Below are positions 22,150-31,457 of a DNA stretch of 51,124 bases, in pieces. This stretch comes from a virus. The notes below the pieces were generated by a model. That model had not been told where the DNA came from, ran no database searches, and was given only the letters and a program-made list of their open reading frames with translations. Location: positions 1 through 51,124 of IMG/VR virus record IMGVR_UViG_3300046451_000447; one strand, 5' to 3'. The position numbers were made by a program, and so were the translations under genes. Every line of letters begins with the position of its first letter. Position 1 is the stretch's first letter.

Positions 22150-22902
22150 ATGGTTAGCGTACTACAAGTATATAACACACTAAAAGATCTTGCTAATAAA
22201 GACCAAAAAGGCTTTATTACACCTGCTGTGTTTAATAATTTTACTAATGTAGCTCAGATTAACATATATAACGAGTTATTCCAAGAGCTTATTAAGGCTA
22301 AACAAATCCAACGCCAAAACTTTGACCCAGGTAGAGATAAATCTGTCCGAAAGCAAGTTAAAGAAGACCTTTCTTATTTTGTTGTTGGCGATTTAGAGAT
22401 TACTGGTGACGAGACTATATTCTTTAAACCAGATAACCTATCTAAGATTATATCAATATCTACATCGGAAGAAAAAAAAGGTGACGAAGATTACGAAGAT
22501 AGCGAATACACTAGGAGACCCGTTGAACTTGTTTACGACGTAGAGGAAATAGATAGAATCCTTACTAGTAATCTTTCTACGCCTACAGAAAGCTTTCCTG
22601 TTGCTTTAATCACTCAGGATATTGAAGTTTTCCCATCCACTATAACCAATATTAAATTAACATACTATAGACTGCCTGGCTCTATTAAAGAATCAGACGG
22701 AAGTTTTGGTGACTATTCTCCTGCATATACTGAGGTTTCAATAGGGGGTGTGAATGTCTTCAGCCCTTTAAATAGTTTGAACTTTATGTTACCTTCTCAT
22801 TACTTAACGGAGTTAGTTATGGAGATGGCAAAGTTAATCGGGGTAAGACTAAGAGACCCTAATATCGTCGGGTTTGCGGCACAAGAAGAAGCATCTGAGT
22901 AA
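22150..22902 (+). CDS. Probable head-tail connector protein
   Basis: A 250-residue protein beginning with helices (LQVYNTLKDLANKD, FTNVAQINIYNELFQELIKA). Then come strands ELVYDVEEIDRILTS, FPVALITQDIEVFP and IKLTYYRLPG, and a final helix LTELVMEMAKLIGVRLRDP. This all-alpha plus beta layout fits connector or ring proteins between portal and tail in short-tailed phages. The assignment rests on pattern and on its place just before the tubular and muzzle genes. TAATG-like overlap with 22902. Confidence 0.6.
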   Translation: MVSVLQVYNTLKDLANKDQKGFITPAVFNNFTNVAQINIYNELFQELIKAKQIQRQNFDPGRDKSVRKQVKEDLSYFVVGDLEITGDETIFFKPDNLSKIISISTSEEKKGDEDYEDSEYTRRPVELVYDVEEIDRILTSNLSTPTESFPVALITQDIEVFPSTITNIKLTYYRLPGSIKESDGSFGDYSPAYTEVSIGGVNVFSPLNSLNFMLPSHYLTELVMEMAKLIGVRLRDPNIVGFAAQEEASE

Positions 22903-23780
22903 TGAGTATGAACAAAGTAAAACTATCCCAGATTATAAATGACTTTATAATTACCTCTGATGGAGATGACTATGCTAATAACGCATCGGATTCTGCAATA
23001 AGAAACTTTGCGCTTAGAGGGATTAGAGAGATAGGATTTGATTTAGGTAAAAAGATTAAATCTATAAAAAGGACTGTAGATACTACTAACGATACAGTAG
23101 CGTTACCAGACGACTTTGTAGATTTACTCAAATTAGGTATTGTTGGGGCGGATGGAGTAATCCATGTACTCAACCAAAACAAACATATTAACTACTCTGG
23201 ACAAATAAAGCAGGATACAACTGCAGCCACAACGAATGCAGCTGGCACTGTTATAGATGATGACACTACAAGTGTAAAAGATAGCCAGGATGGACCTTTA
23301 AATATTGAAGCGAACGAAATATTAAATAGAGAAGCATCTAAAAGCTCTACTACAGGCTCTACGGCTTCAGGAGACCAAGATTTCTACCTATTTCAGAACT
23401 ATCTCCACCAGGGGGGTCTAGGAGGCCTATACGGCGTAGGAGGGGGTCATGCGGTAGGTCAGTATAGATTGAACCTAGATCAGGACAGAATAGAGCTTAA
23501 AATGAGCGGTTCGGGTTCTGAGGTGGTATTAGAGTATATTGCTGACGAAGCTAGATCTACCGATCCAGAGGTGCATGTGTATGCAGAAGAGGCCTTACGT
23601 TGCTATATATACTATAAAATAGTAGAAAGGAAGTCTAGTGTGCCTGCAAACGAAAAGGCTAGAGCTAGGGTGGAATATTATAACGAGAGAAGAAAAGCTA
23701 ATTCTAGATTAAGCAACTTTACTAAAGAAGAAGCATTAAGTACTATACGTAGAAACTTTATGCAGGCACCTAAGTACTAA
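22902..23780 (+). CDS. Probable tail tubular/ring protein
   Basis: A 292-residue protein. The N-terminal half has SAIRNFALRGIREIGFDLGK, a helix, and VALPDDFVDLLKLGIVGADG, the [LV]PDDFVxLxKxG signature I associate with T7 gp11-like or crAss-type tail tubular/ring proteins. The C-terminal half has VLEYIADEARSTDPEVHVYAE and a helical tail that ends FMQAPKY. The middle (200-240) is a Gly/His-rich loop. It is co-transcribed with the 2121-residue protein, with a TAATG overlap. Confidence 0.65.
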   Translation: MSMNKVKLSQIINDFIITSDGDDYANNASDSAIRNFALRGIREIGFDLGKKIKSIKRTVDTTNDTVALPDDFVDLLKLGIVGADGVIHVLNQNKHINYSGQIKQDTTAATTNAAGTVIDDDTTSVKDSQDGPLNIEANEILNREASKSSTTGSTASGDQDFYLFQNYLHQGGLGGLYGVGGGHAVGQYRLNLDQDRIELKMSGSGSEVVLEYIADEARSTDPEVHVYAEEALRCYIYYKIVERKSSVPANEKARARVEYYNERRKANSRLSNFTKEEALSTIRRNFMQAPKY

Positions 23781-26700
23781 TGGCTATAGATAAGATCATA
23801 CCAATCAGACTAGATAAATCGTCTGACTTTAAGTTGGTGCCTAAAACCAGCATGGTTGATGCTCTTAATATGCTTATTACAGAGAATGAATCTAGTGGAG
23901 ACAATGGATCTACTGGTAACTTAGGTGTACTTAAAAATATAAAAGGTAACGATCCAATATCATACCTATCGGGACATAATATAGCGGCGGGGAATGCTAA
24001 GATAATTGGTAGTGTTACAGACACTAAGCTTAAGATAGTATACTTTTTTGTTTGGCATACAATTGCTTCGGAGCACGGGGTATATGCTTACGATCAGATT
24101 GGGAAGCTTCCTATTTCTGGGGGTACCAAAGGAAAAATAGTAAGGATACACAAGTCCGCTTTATATGCCTTCCCCGAACATGGATACGTAAAGGGTAATA
24201 TAATATACACCTCTCAGACTAGGTTAGATGATAGTGAAATAAAGCCAGGGGCAAAGAAAGACTTTGAGAAAGACGCTATACTCTACTTTACTGACAATAC
24301 TAACGAGCCACGTAAGATAAACGTATATCAGGCTATGTTGGGAGAGGATAGCTCTTATGAATTAGATGATAAGATAGACTTTATTACAGCCTGCCCAAAG
24401 ACGCCTTTAACTCCTATAGAGTTTGAGTTTATGGCTGACTCGTCTAGAACAACAAGTAACTTTAAGTCTGGTCCTGGATTTCAATTTGCATATCAATTCA
24501 TCTCTAAAGACGGGGTGGAGTCTGCTATATCTCCGTATTCAGATATAGCTTTTTCTCCAGGTATAATAAACCAAGGCGGGCTAACCGTCGTAGACCATTC
24601 CCTTCATAACGTATGTATTCTTAAAATACCTAACGCTGGAGCGGAAATAAAAAACATTCGGATATTAGCTCGGCAGTTTAACAACCCAGAATTAGTCGTA
24701 TTAGACGAGGTTTCTAATACTGAAATTCAAGAAAATTGGGTGCTCGCAGCTAGGGCGTATTATTTCTATAACGACAGAATTGTTAGGGGGGTTAGTAATA
24801 ACGAAGTAAATAAACAATTTGATAACCTTCCCAGAAAAGCCCAAGCGCAGTCTGTAGTAGACAACAGGTTGATGTACGGGAACTACTTAGAAGGCTTTGA
24901 TAACGTAAAAACGCAATGTAGCGCTAGTGTTTCTTTTGAAAACAGAGGCGTAGAGTTGATAGATTTAAAAGTAAGGCTAATTCCAGCCATATCTGAGCAG
25001 CAGTGGGCGTATGATGTTGAATATGGGGCGGGAAATATAGACACGACGGACAATCTTGGTCAAAGTCTAAATCAATCTTCTGGGGCTAGGAATAAAAGTG
25101 CTGGGTATATAATAGATTGCCAAGAGATGCCTATAGATATTGCAGCGGGATCTGTATATAACATTACCGTTCAAATCAGCCCTAACAATAATTTTCATGT
25201 ATATCAAGCCACTGACTCTTACCATCAGTCTAGGCATAGGGGAGCTTTTCAACAAGGTCTTGAGTATCAAATAGATTACTCAATGCTTCCAGAAGCTGGC
25301 AACTGGTCTGGAGAAGGAAGTATTAACCAAGCGTCACCATATGGCGGTGAAGAAGGACAATGGGTAAACAATGAAGGAAATGACAATCCCTTTTATGGTC
25401 ATCAAGGATTAGGTAGATCGGGAGCGGAATGGATCGGAGATAGGATACCTAACCCTATTCTTGCAGGCGAAGGCATGTATTCTACTTCTAACGCTGAGTT
25501 CTGGGGAATACCTTATTCTGGAGACAATTTTGGTGTAACTGGCAACTCTGATATTGGTAACGCGGGAACTGGACCTGATGCTCCAGAATGGAAGACGATT
25601 ATGGGGGCTAGTTTAAGCTCTGGCGAAACATCAAAAAAAGTAAACTTTGGTACTAGCGCAGGAAACCCCTTAATTATTAAAGGGGGCCAGCTAGAGTTCT
25701 CATGTACGATTGAAGCTTTAATAGACATAGATAGCGTAGGAAGAGACGCTTTAACTTCGGCAATAGCTCAGGCTTTATCTGGGCAAGATATTACCTGGGA
25801 AGGATATAATGCTTTTGAAGTAGTTAATGATGAGGTTGAGCCTCTTTACTCTTTAGATTTAGGGGGTGACATTTTTGATGGGAAACAAATACCTGAAGGT
25901 AATTATCTTAGTAAACTTATTGTAGGGGCTGTAGAGGATGAACCTGGAGAAAGTACTATTTATAAAGCTCCTTTAGGGCATTTTATTGTGAATAAAGCAG
26001 ACGTAACGTTTTCCCTTGAAAGGGATGCGCCCTTTGCTGATATTGACCCTAAATACGAGATGGTAAGGCTTTGTATATCAAGTATAGAAAACGTAGAAAC
26101 ATATAGTGTTTTTAAAAAGAAGTTCTATAACTCTCCGTGGTTTGCTTTTTCAAAAGACTACCTTACTGGATCTGGATCCGTTTTTAATCAAAATGATTTT
26201 TTTGCTGACACTTCGTATGGGTTTGCTGGGGCTAGCGGAACGTTCAATCAGACTCTTTTTCAATATGAAGAACAAAATAATCTGGAAGATTGGGATTATA
26301 TTTTCAATAATATTGTTGACGACTTCAATCCTAACGATTTAGATATAAGCGGAGATTTTGGAGTAACGGGTGTAGAAATAGCTGGCCTTGAAACTAGCTT
26401 CTTAGCGGAGTCTATGGGGACTCCAGTAGGTGTAGATGCAGCGCCTTACGCAGCGCTTTTAGCAAACGTAAATCAATTACAAGAGCAACGGTTTTTAGGG
26501 TATTTAGACTTTACGCAAGACGGTGTTTTTAATCAATTTTTTAGATTTAATAAATCTCAATATCAGAATAAACCTCGATTATCTGGAGTAAAAGAATTGT
26601 CACCGTTTTCCGTCGTTGACGGAGAAGGAGGAATGGGAGGTAATTTATCTCACAATTTAGAGAATAGCCCTGGCTCAGTTAGTTTATCTTCTCACCCTAG

Positions 26701-29700
26701 AAGAATGCGTTTTAACGAAAGGCTTGTTAACAGCGAGCTTACTGGCTCTACTCAAGACCAAGTTATTCGTACTATTAGAGTAGCTGGACCTGAATTTACA
26801 GGTACGATAAACTCAAGGTATATACCGTCGCTTGACTCTTTAGTGCAGAACAATGTTGGAGGAGGTGGGGCAATTCAGCAACTTCAATCCACTAGAACTT
26901 TTATTCCTCTTATGCAGGGTTCCCCAATTGAGGGTTTAAATACTGGAGATGATTTTCAATTTCCATATTCTTTTTACTCCACACAAGCTGTAGATTGGCC
27001 TTTTGTAATAGATTTCAATCAAAAACATTCTTATATAGAGTTATTAGGTGTCCCCTTTCTTTTTATTCCTGGAGGAGGTGAAGCTGTTTTTGACCCAAAC
27101 TCTTCCGTAGACAGGACTTTTAAATCTAATGCTGATCACGACTTTGGTATAATCTACTACGATGAGAGAGGAAGACATGGGTTCGTTAACCACTTAAAAA
27201 CAGTTCACGTACCAGGATATTCTTCTGCAGAAAGATTAGGAGCTATACACGGAAGAAGCGTAATAAATTTAAGTTTTTCTCATGACCCTCCTAAATGGGC
27301 TCATTATTATAAATTAGCTTACACAAAAAACACTAGCGTACAAAACTTTATTCAATATTCAGCGGGAGGAGCTTTTCGTGAGGATTTTGAAGGAAGCGGA
27401 GCGGAAGTCAGTAGTACGCTTATATATGTCTCTTTAAATTACTTGCAAGAAAGTTCTATGTCTTATGTAGCTGAATGGGGGGCTAGAAACCCACAGGGTG
27501 GCTTAAGTATGTTTAAAGCTATAGATGGGGTTAGCCAAAAGCTAAGGGTTATTTCTGCGTATACCGATGGTGAGAATAGAGATTTCTTTTATAACTATGA
27601 ATTCGACATTGTTAATATGGTTCTTTTGGGGGATTCTGAAAACCCTTTAACTACAACGCCAGAAACTCACCCTGAAATGCAAGGGGAGTTTGTAATATTA
27701 AAAGACAATAGTAACGCAGATGGGTTTAATTGGGCATCTGTATTCGACGGATCGCATAAGTGGGGAAACAATTGCATAGTGGAGCTTTTTACACCTGCTA
27801 GAGATAGAGATGAAGACACTAGGTTTTATTACGAAATAGGCGATACTTACAATATTAACAACCCAGAAACAGACAACCCTACTCACAGTGTATCTTCAGT
27901 AGTTTTAGATAAAGGAGATGTTTGGTGGAGAAGGGTTCCTGTTAACCTTAGGGAATATGATGGGGGGGAATTTACAGATTTGATTTTAAATGGTGACCCA
28001 GACGACTCTCTAACCTCTAATTTTAAACCTTATTATTTAGAGACAGAAACAGCTTCAGATCTATTTAAAGCTGACGCGACACTAATAGGAAGGCCTAATA
28101 TAATCCTTGAAGACGCCATAGAGACTATTAGAGAGGCCAGTATAACATACTCAGGTCAAAGCAATCCTAACTCTAGCAAGATAAACTACTCTTCATTTAA
28201 CCTAACCTTATCTAATTTTAAAGGACTACAAGAAGAGTTTGGGGATATAAACTACATGTGTAACATGGAGGGGGACGTATTCGTTATACAGTCCGATAGG
28301 TGTACGCTTGTCCCAGCTAGTAAGACTTTATTCTCAGACGTTCAAGGGTCAAGTACCGTAGCCGCCTCAAAGAGTCCTTTGGGACAGGAAAGGGTTTTTG
28401 CGGGTAGAGCGGGATGTGACAATAACCCAGAGTCTGTGGTACAGGTTGGAGCATACGTATACTTTGCACATAAAAACCTAGGGAGGGTCTATAGATTCAA
28501 TCCTGCCAACGGAATACAAGAGATTTCAGAGCAAGGTATGGCAAGCTACTTTAGAGGGATCTTTAAAGATGCTATGGATAAATCAGTTACCGCTGGCAAC
28601 TTTATAAACTATGATGACGTAAGAGTAGTGGGTGGGTTTGACCCCGTAAACGAAGAGTACTTACTTACTGTTTTAGACCCTGAGACTTATGGGGTTACAG
28701 AAGGTACTGGTGGAGGCGGTTTCCCTGAAGGAGGAGGAGAAGTTATTGAAGACCTTACTACGATTAACTCTTTGGAGCAGCAGCTAAAGAATGTAATGAC
28801 AGCCTTCCTTACGGCGACACAACCTGATGGAGTTACACCTGCTTTTGATATTACCACTCTCCCACAAGAACTGCAAGCCTTCTATAACACACCGTTAACA
28901 GACGGTAGAGATATTACTGCTTTTGACGGCAACGAAAACGATGTGTTTGATGCAGGGGAGATTGTTTCGATGTCGGATATACAGGTTGGCGTTCAGGAAT
29001 CACTCAATAACTTCCTTGTTTCAGAGTTGGATATAACATTAGAAGCTATGGTGGAGATAATAAATCGTGCAGATGTTACTACTACTGATCGAGTAGTATT
29101 GTACGTGAATACAATGTTGCAGAGAATGGTAAACATTGATCACCAACTTAAACAAGGGGTTGTAAAGTTAAACGATTCTAGAAAATCGAGAGAAAGTAAG
29201 CACAATCAAAGTGCGCTGGACGCAAGCGTACCTGGTTTTGAAAACCCTTATTGGAAAAATACATATGACTTCAACGTTCAAGTTGAAGAAGGCTGGAGTG
29301 GCACATCTGACCTTCTTGTTGAGGCATATGAAGCATCTGGAGGTGATTTTACTGATCCAGCCTTGTTAGAGGCTATAACTGCGCTTCAAGCGGCACAGGA
29401 CGCTTGGGGAGAAGAAAGCGGGTATACTAACAAACCCAGCAGAATTCAAACCCTAAAACAACTTTGGCTCTCTGCGGAATATCACACGCTCTTACAAAAG
29501 GTTTTTTCAGGTTACAACGTGTCGGGGGATGATAAAAGAGTTGGAGTTAATGAAATTTCTTCGAATACTCCTATGTATTCTTGGGGGGTTGAAAGTACGG
29601 GTGAATATTTAACGCCATTCACGCTTGCTAATAATCTTGGTGGAGTTTTAGAAGAGTTTAAAATTTATTTAAGAGGTTTAAAAGATGCGCGTATGAGTAT

Positions 29701-30145
29701 TGGGGGGCTAACAGAAGCAGAGGCTATACAAGAGATTGTCCCTGAAGAGTTCTTCAGTTCTTACATCGCAGCAAATCCGTTCCTTCAAGCGTCTTTACAA
29801 ACTATTCTACAAGGTATAGCTACCTCTAATGGCGTAGAGGTTTCAGGGGTAACAGGATCGATGTTAGATGTCTGGGCAGGTAGTCAAACATCTAATGGAA
29901 ATGGAGCATACAATTCGGTAGCAGAGGCTGTAGCTGCGGAAGGCATATCTACTAATCAAATTCAAGATTTTTTACAACAAATTGAATTAGTAAGCGCATC
30001 GCTCCCATCTGGAGGGTTTGATATTCTAAAATGGAAGTCTGATATTAATGGAGATGGTCAGATTGGGTCGGCAGATTTACTTTTCTTTTTAGCTACTTTC
30101 GGTGAACAACAATTATTCCCTGGGGATATAACATGGCTAATTTAA
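23780..30145 (+). CDS. Giant tail stabilisation (muzzle-like) protein with C-terminal dockerin repeat
   Basis: A 2121-residue beta-rich tail protein. The start IPIRLDKSSDFKLVPK...ML is typical of phage stabilisation/tubular-B proteins. So are FQFAYQFISKDGVESAISPY, IKNIRILARQFNNPELVVLD and a KAQSVVDNRLMYGNYLEGFD segment (residues 220-375). The later block GCDNNPESVVQVGAYVYFAH, RVYRFNPANG, EISEQGMASYFR (about residues 1550-1610) is the usual end of that family. After it come about 500 extra residues, mostly helical. The last 35 residues hold a dockerin-like F-hand, SDINGDGQIGSADLLFFLATF. The protein probably forms the tail tip and may contact the surface. Confidence 0.78.
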   Translation: MAIDKIIPIRLDKSSDFKLVPKTSMVDALNMLITENESSGDNGSTGNLGVLKNIKGNDPISYLSGHNIAAGNAKIIGSVTDTKLKIVYFFVWHTIASEHGVYAYDQIGKLPISGGTKGKIVRIHKSALYAFPEHGYVKGNIIYTSQTRLDDSEIKPGAKKDFEKDAILYFTDNTNEPRKINVYQAMLGEDSSYELDDKIDFITACPKTPLTPIEFEFMADSSRTTSNFKSGPGFQFAYQFISKDGVESAISPYSDIAFSPGIINQGGLTVVDHSLHNVCILKIPNAGAEIKNIRILARQFNNPELVVLDEVSNTEIQENWVLAARAYYFYNDRIVRGVSNNEVNKQFDNLPRKAQAQSVVDNRLMYGNYLEGFDNVKTQCSASVSFENRGVELIDLKVRLIPAISEQQWAYDVEYGAGNIDTTDNLGQSLNQSSGARNKSAGYIIDCQEMPIDIAAGSVYNITVQISPNNNFHVYQATDSYHQSRHRGAFQQGLEYQIDYSMLPEAGNWSGEGSINQASPYGGEEGQWVNNEGNDNPFYGHQGLGRSGAEWIGDRIPNPILAGEGMYSTSNAEFWGIPYSGDNFGVTGNSDIGNAGTGPDAPEWKTIMGASLSSGETSKKVNFGTSAGNPLIIKGGQLEFSCTIEALIDIDSVGRDALTSAIAQALSGQDITWEGYNAFEVVNDEVEPLYSLDLGGDIFDGKQIPEGNYLSKLIVGAVEDEPGESTIYKAPLGHFIVNKADVTFSLERDAPFADIDPKYEMVRLCISSIENVETYSVFKKKFYNSPWFAFSKDYLTGSGSVFNQNDFFADTSYGFAGASGTFNQTLFQYEEQNNLEDWDYIFNNIVDDFNPNDLDISGDFGVTGVEIAGLETSFLAESMGTPVGVDAAPYAALLANVNQLQEQRFLGYLDFTQDGVFNQFFRFNKSQYQNKPRLSGVKELSPFSVVDGEGGMGGNLSHNLENSPGSVSLSSHPRRMRFNERLVNSELTGSTQDQVIRTIRVAGPEFTGTINSRYIPSLDSLVQNNVGGGGAIQQLQSTRTFIPLMQGSPIEGLNTGDDFQFPYSFYSTQAVDWPFVIDFNQKHSYIELLGVPFLFIPGGGEAVFDPNSSVDRTFKSNADHDFGIIYYDERGRHGFVNHLKTVHVPGYSSAERLGAIHGRSVINLSFSHDPPKWAHYYKLAYTKNTSVQNFIQYSAGGAFREDFEGSGAEVSSTLIYVSLNYLQESSMSYVAEWGARNPQGGLSMFKAIDGVSQKLRVISAYTDGENRDFFYNYEFDIVNMVLLGDSENPLTTTPETHPEMQGEFVILKDNSNADGFNWASVFDGSHKWGNNCIVELFTPARDRDEDTRFYYEIGDTYNINNPETDNPTHSVSSVVLDKGDVWWRRVPVNLREYDGGEFTDLILNGDPDDSLTSNFKPYYLETETASDLFKADATLIGRPNIILEDAIETIREASITYSGQSNPNSSKINYSSFNLTLSNFKGLQEEFGDINYMCNMEGDVFVIQSDRCTLVPASKTLFSDVQGSSTVAASKSPLGQERVFAGRAGCDNNPESVVQVGAYVYFAHKNLGRVYRFNPANGIQEISEQGMASYFRGIFKDAMDKSVTAGNFINYDDVRVVGGFDPVNEEYLLTVLDPETYGVTEGTGGGGFPEGGGEVIEDLTTINSLEQQLKNVMTAFLTATQPDGVTPAFDITTLPQELQAFYNTPLTDGRDITAFDGNENDVFDAGEIVSMSDIQVGVQESLNNFLVSELDITLEAMVEIINRADVTTTDRVVLYVNTMLQRMVNIDHQLKQGVVKLNDSRKSRESKHNQSALDASVPGFENPYWKNTYDFNVQVEEGWSGTSDLLVEAYEASGGDFTDPALLEAITALQAAQDAWGEESGYTNKPSRIQTLKQLWLSAEYHTLLQKVFSGYNVSGDDKRVGVNEISSNTPMYSWGVESTGEYLTPFTLANNLGGVLEEFKIYLRGLKDARMSIGGLTEAEAIQEIVPEEFFSSYIAANPFLQASLQTILQGIATSNGVEVSGVTGSMLDVWAGSQTSNGNGAYNSVAEAVAAEGISTNQIQDFLQQIELVSASLPSGGFDILKWKSDINGDGQIGSADLLFFLATFGEQQLFPGDITWLI

Positions 30146-30161
30146 TTATAAATAGATAGTT

Positions 30162-31409
30162 ATGGCAAATTACACAGGGAAAACAATAGCGTTCTCACAT
30201 AAAGGTGGGTTCTGGAAGACTAGATATAGTTATACCCCGACATGTTATGCCGTTGTAGATAACGTTATGATCTCTACTAATAAGACATCCCTTGATACTT
30301 CTACTAATTCAACCGCTTTTTTCTGGGAGCACGAAGTAAACGCTAAGCGTAATGTATTTTACGAGACGCAATATAAATCATCGTTAACGTTGGTTTCTAA
30401 CCAAGACCCTAGCGCTGTAAAGCTATTTAAGGCCTTATCTCTAGAGAGTAACTCTAAAGATTGGGTTGGAACGGCAGCTACGAATATTAACCCTGCAGGA
30501 TCCCCTCAAAATGAGTTACAATTAGGTAGTATTAAGGGATTTGTAACTAAAGAAGGAAATCAATACAGTGAGTTACCTAAATCTTTAAATAACTCTAACA
30601 GCAATTTAGACTATGTGTGCCAGCTGGATTCAATTATAGACAGCTCTATGCTTACTGGATTGGATGAGCTTTCAGCAGATCTTAATAATGATGGAGTTGT
30701 TGACGTTTCTGATATTCTTATATTTTTAGGACAATTCGGAGGCCTTGATCCGTTGGGTATTGCTGATTTAGATTTAGATGGAACAGTAACAACTAATGAC
30801 CTCCTTTTATTAACAGCGCAATTCGGAACTTTTACTAGCAATGCTGATTCTTCAAATTTATTTTTTGATCTTAGTCAACCACTTCTTTCTCTAGTTGCTT
30901 CGGGTTGGGCAGCCTCAGTCTTGTCTTCTTCCTTAAACACTCCTCTTTTAGGTGGGGGCGGAAGTCAAGCTGTTTTTGTAAGCGCACTGGAAGATGTTTA
31001 TACATTAAGTTATTCTTCCAATGCGTGGAATTTTGTGAATTTTGTTTCTGAAACCACAGTCTTTAACGTAAATAGTCCGTATGTATATGTACACTCGTAC
31101 ACTAGTGACGGGAATGTAATTTTAGGGGTTAGCGGGGATGTTACATTGGACGCAATTACAGCTTTAATAAGTTTCACAAATAGTCTAGGTCCTGAATGGG
31201 ATACAATACAATTATATTCTATTACCTCGCCAGACATAAACGGTGACCCCATGAGAGGGCAATATCTACATCTCCATTTAGAGAACGATAGCACCACCCC
31301 TGTAGAGACATATGCTATAAACGTAGACTTTGAGAATACTAAGCTAGACGGGAGTAAAGGTAGCACTCAAAAGAAGCCTAAACAAAAGGCTTCCCCTAGT
31401 TCAAAGTAA
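30162..31409 (+). CDS. Tail-associated protein with paired dockerin-like repeats
   Basis: A 415-residue protein. Residues 1-140 carry TGKTIAFSHKGGFWKTRYSY and a Trp/His-rich beta region seen next to stabilisation proteins in related phages (recalled). Residues 172-222 are two F-hands in tandem, SADLNNDGVVDVSDILIFLG and DLDLDGTVTTNDLLLLTAQF, the classic two-repeat dockerin length. The second half (240-390) is beta-rich, ending in a Lys/Ser-rich tail. Placed right after the giant tail protein, it probably sits at the tail tip. The dockerin pair should bind two calcium ions; a cohesin partner is not seen. Confidence 0.65.
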   Translation: MANYTGKTIAFSHKGGFWKTRYSYTPTCYAVVDNVMISTNKTSLDTSTNSTAFFWEHEVNAKRNVFYETQYKSSLTLVSNQDPSAVKLFKALSLESNSKDWVGTAATNINPAGSPQNELQLGSIKGFVTKEGNQYSELPKSLNNSNSNLDYVCQLDSIIDSSMLTGLDELSADLNNDGVVDVSDILIFLGQFGGLDPLGIADLDLDGTVTTNDLLLLTAQFGTFTSNADSSNLFFDLSQPLLSLVASGWAASVLSSSLNTPLLGGGGSQAVFVSALEDVYTLSYSSNAWNFVNFVSETTVFNVNSPYVYVHSYTSDGNVILGVSGDVTLDAITALISFTNSLGPEWDTIQLYSITSPDINGDPMRGQYLHLHLENDSTTPVETYAINVDFENTKLDGSKGSTQKKPKQKASPSSK

Positions 31410-31422
31410 GCACTTTTTGTAG

Positions 31423-31430
31423 TATTTTTG
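31423..31430 (+). promoter_or_regulatory. Promoter-like box TATTTTTG before the internal-protein genes
   Basis: A TAnnTTTG match (TATTTTTG) in the 48-nt gap between 31409 and the ATG at 31458, 27 nt before the start. It would drive 31458-41089. An ATG at 31447 opens only a 3-residue frame (Met-Lys-Asn, stop at 31456) whose stop codon overlaps the 31458 start. Confidence 0.4.
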
Positions 31431-31457
31431 TACAAACTGTAATAATATGAAGAATTA

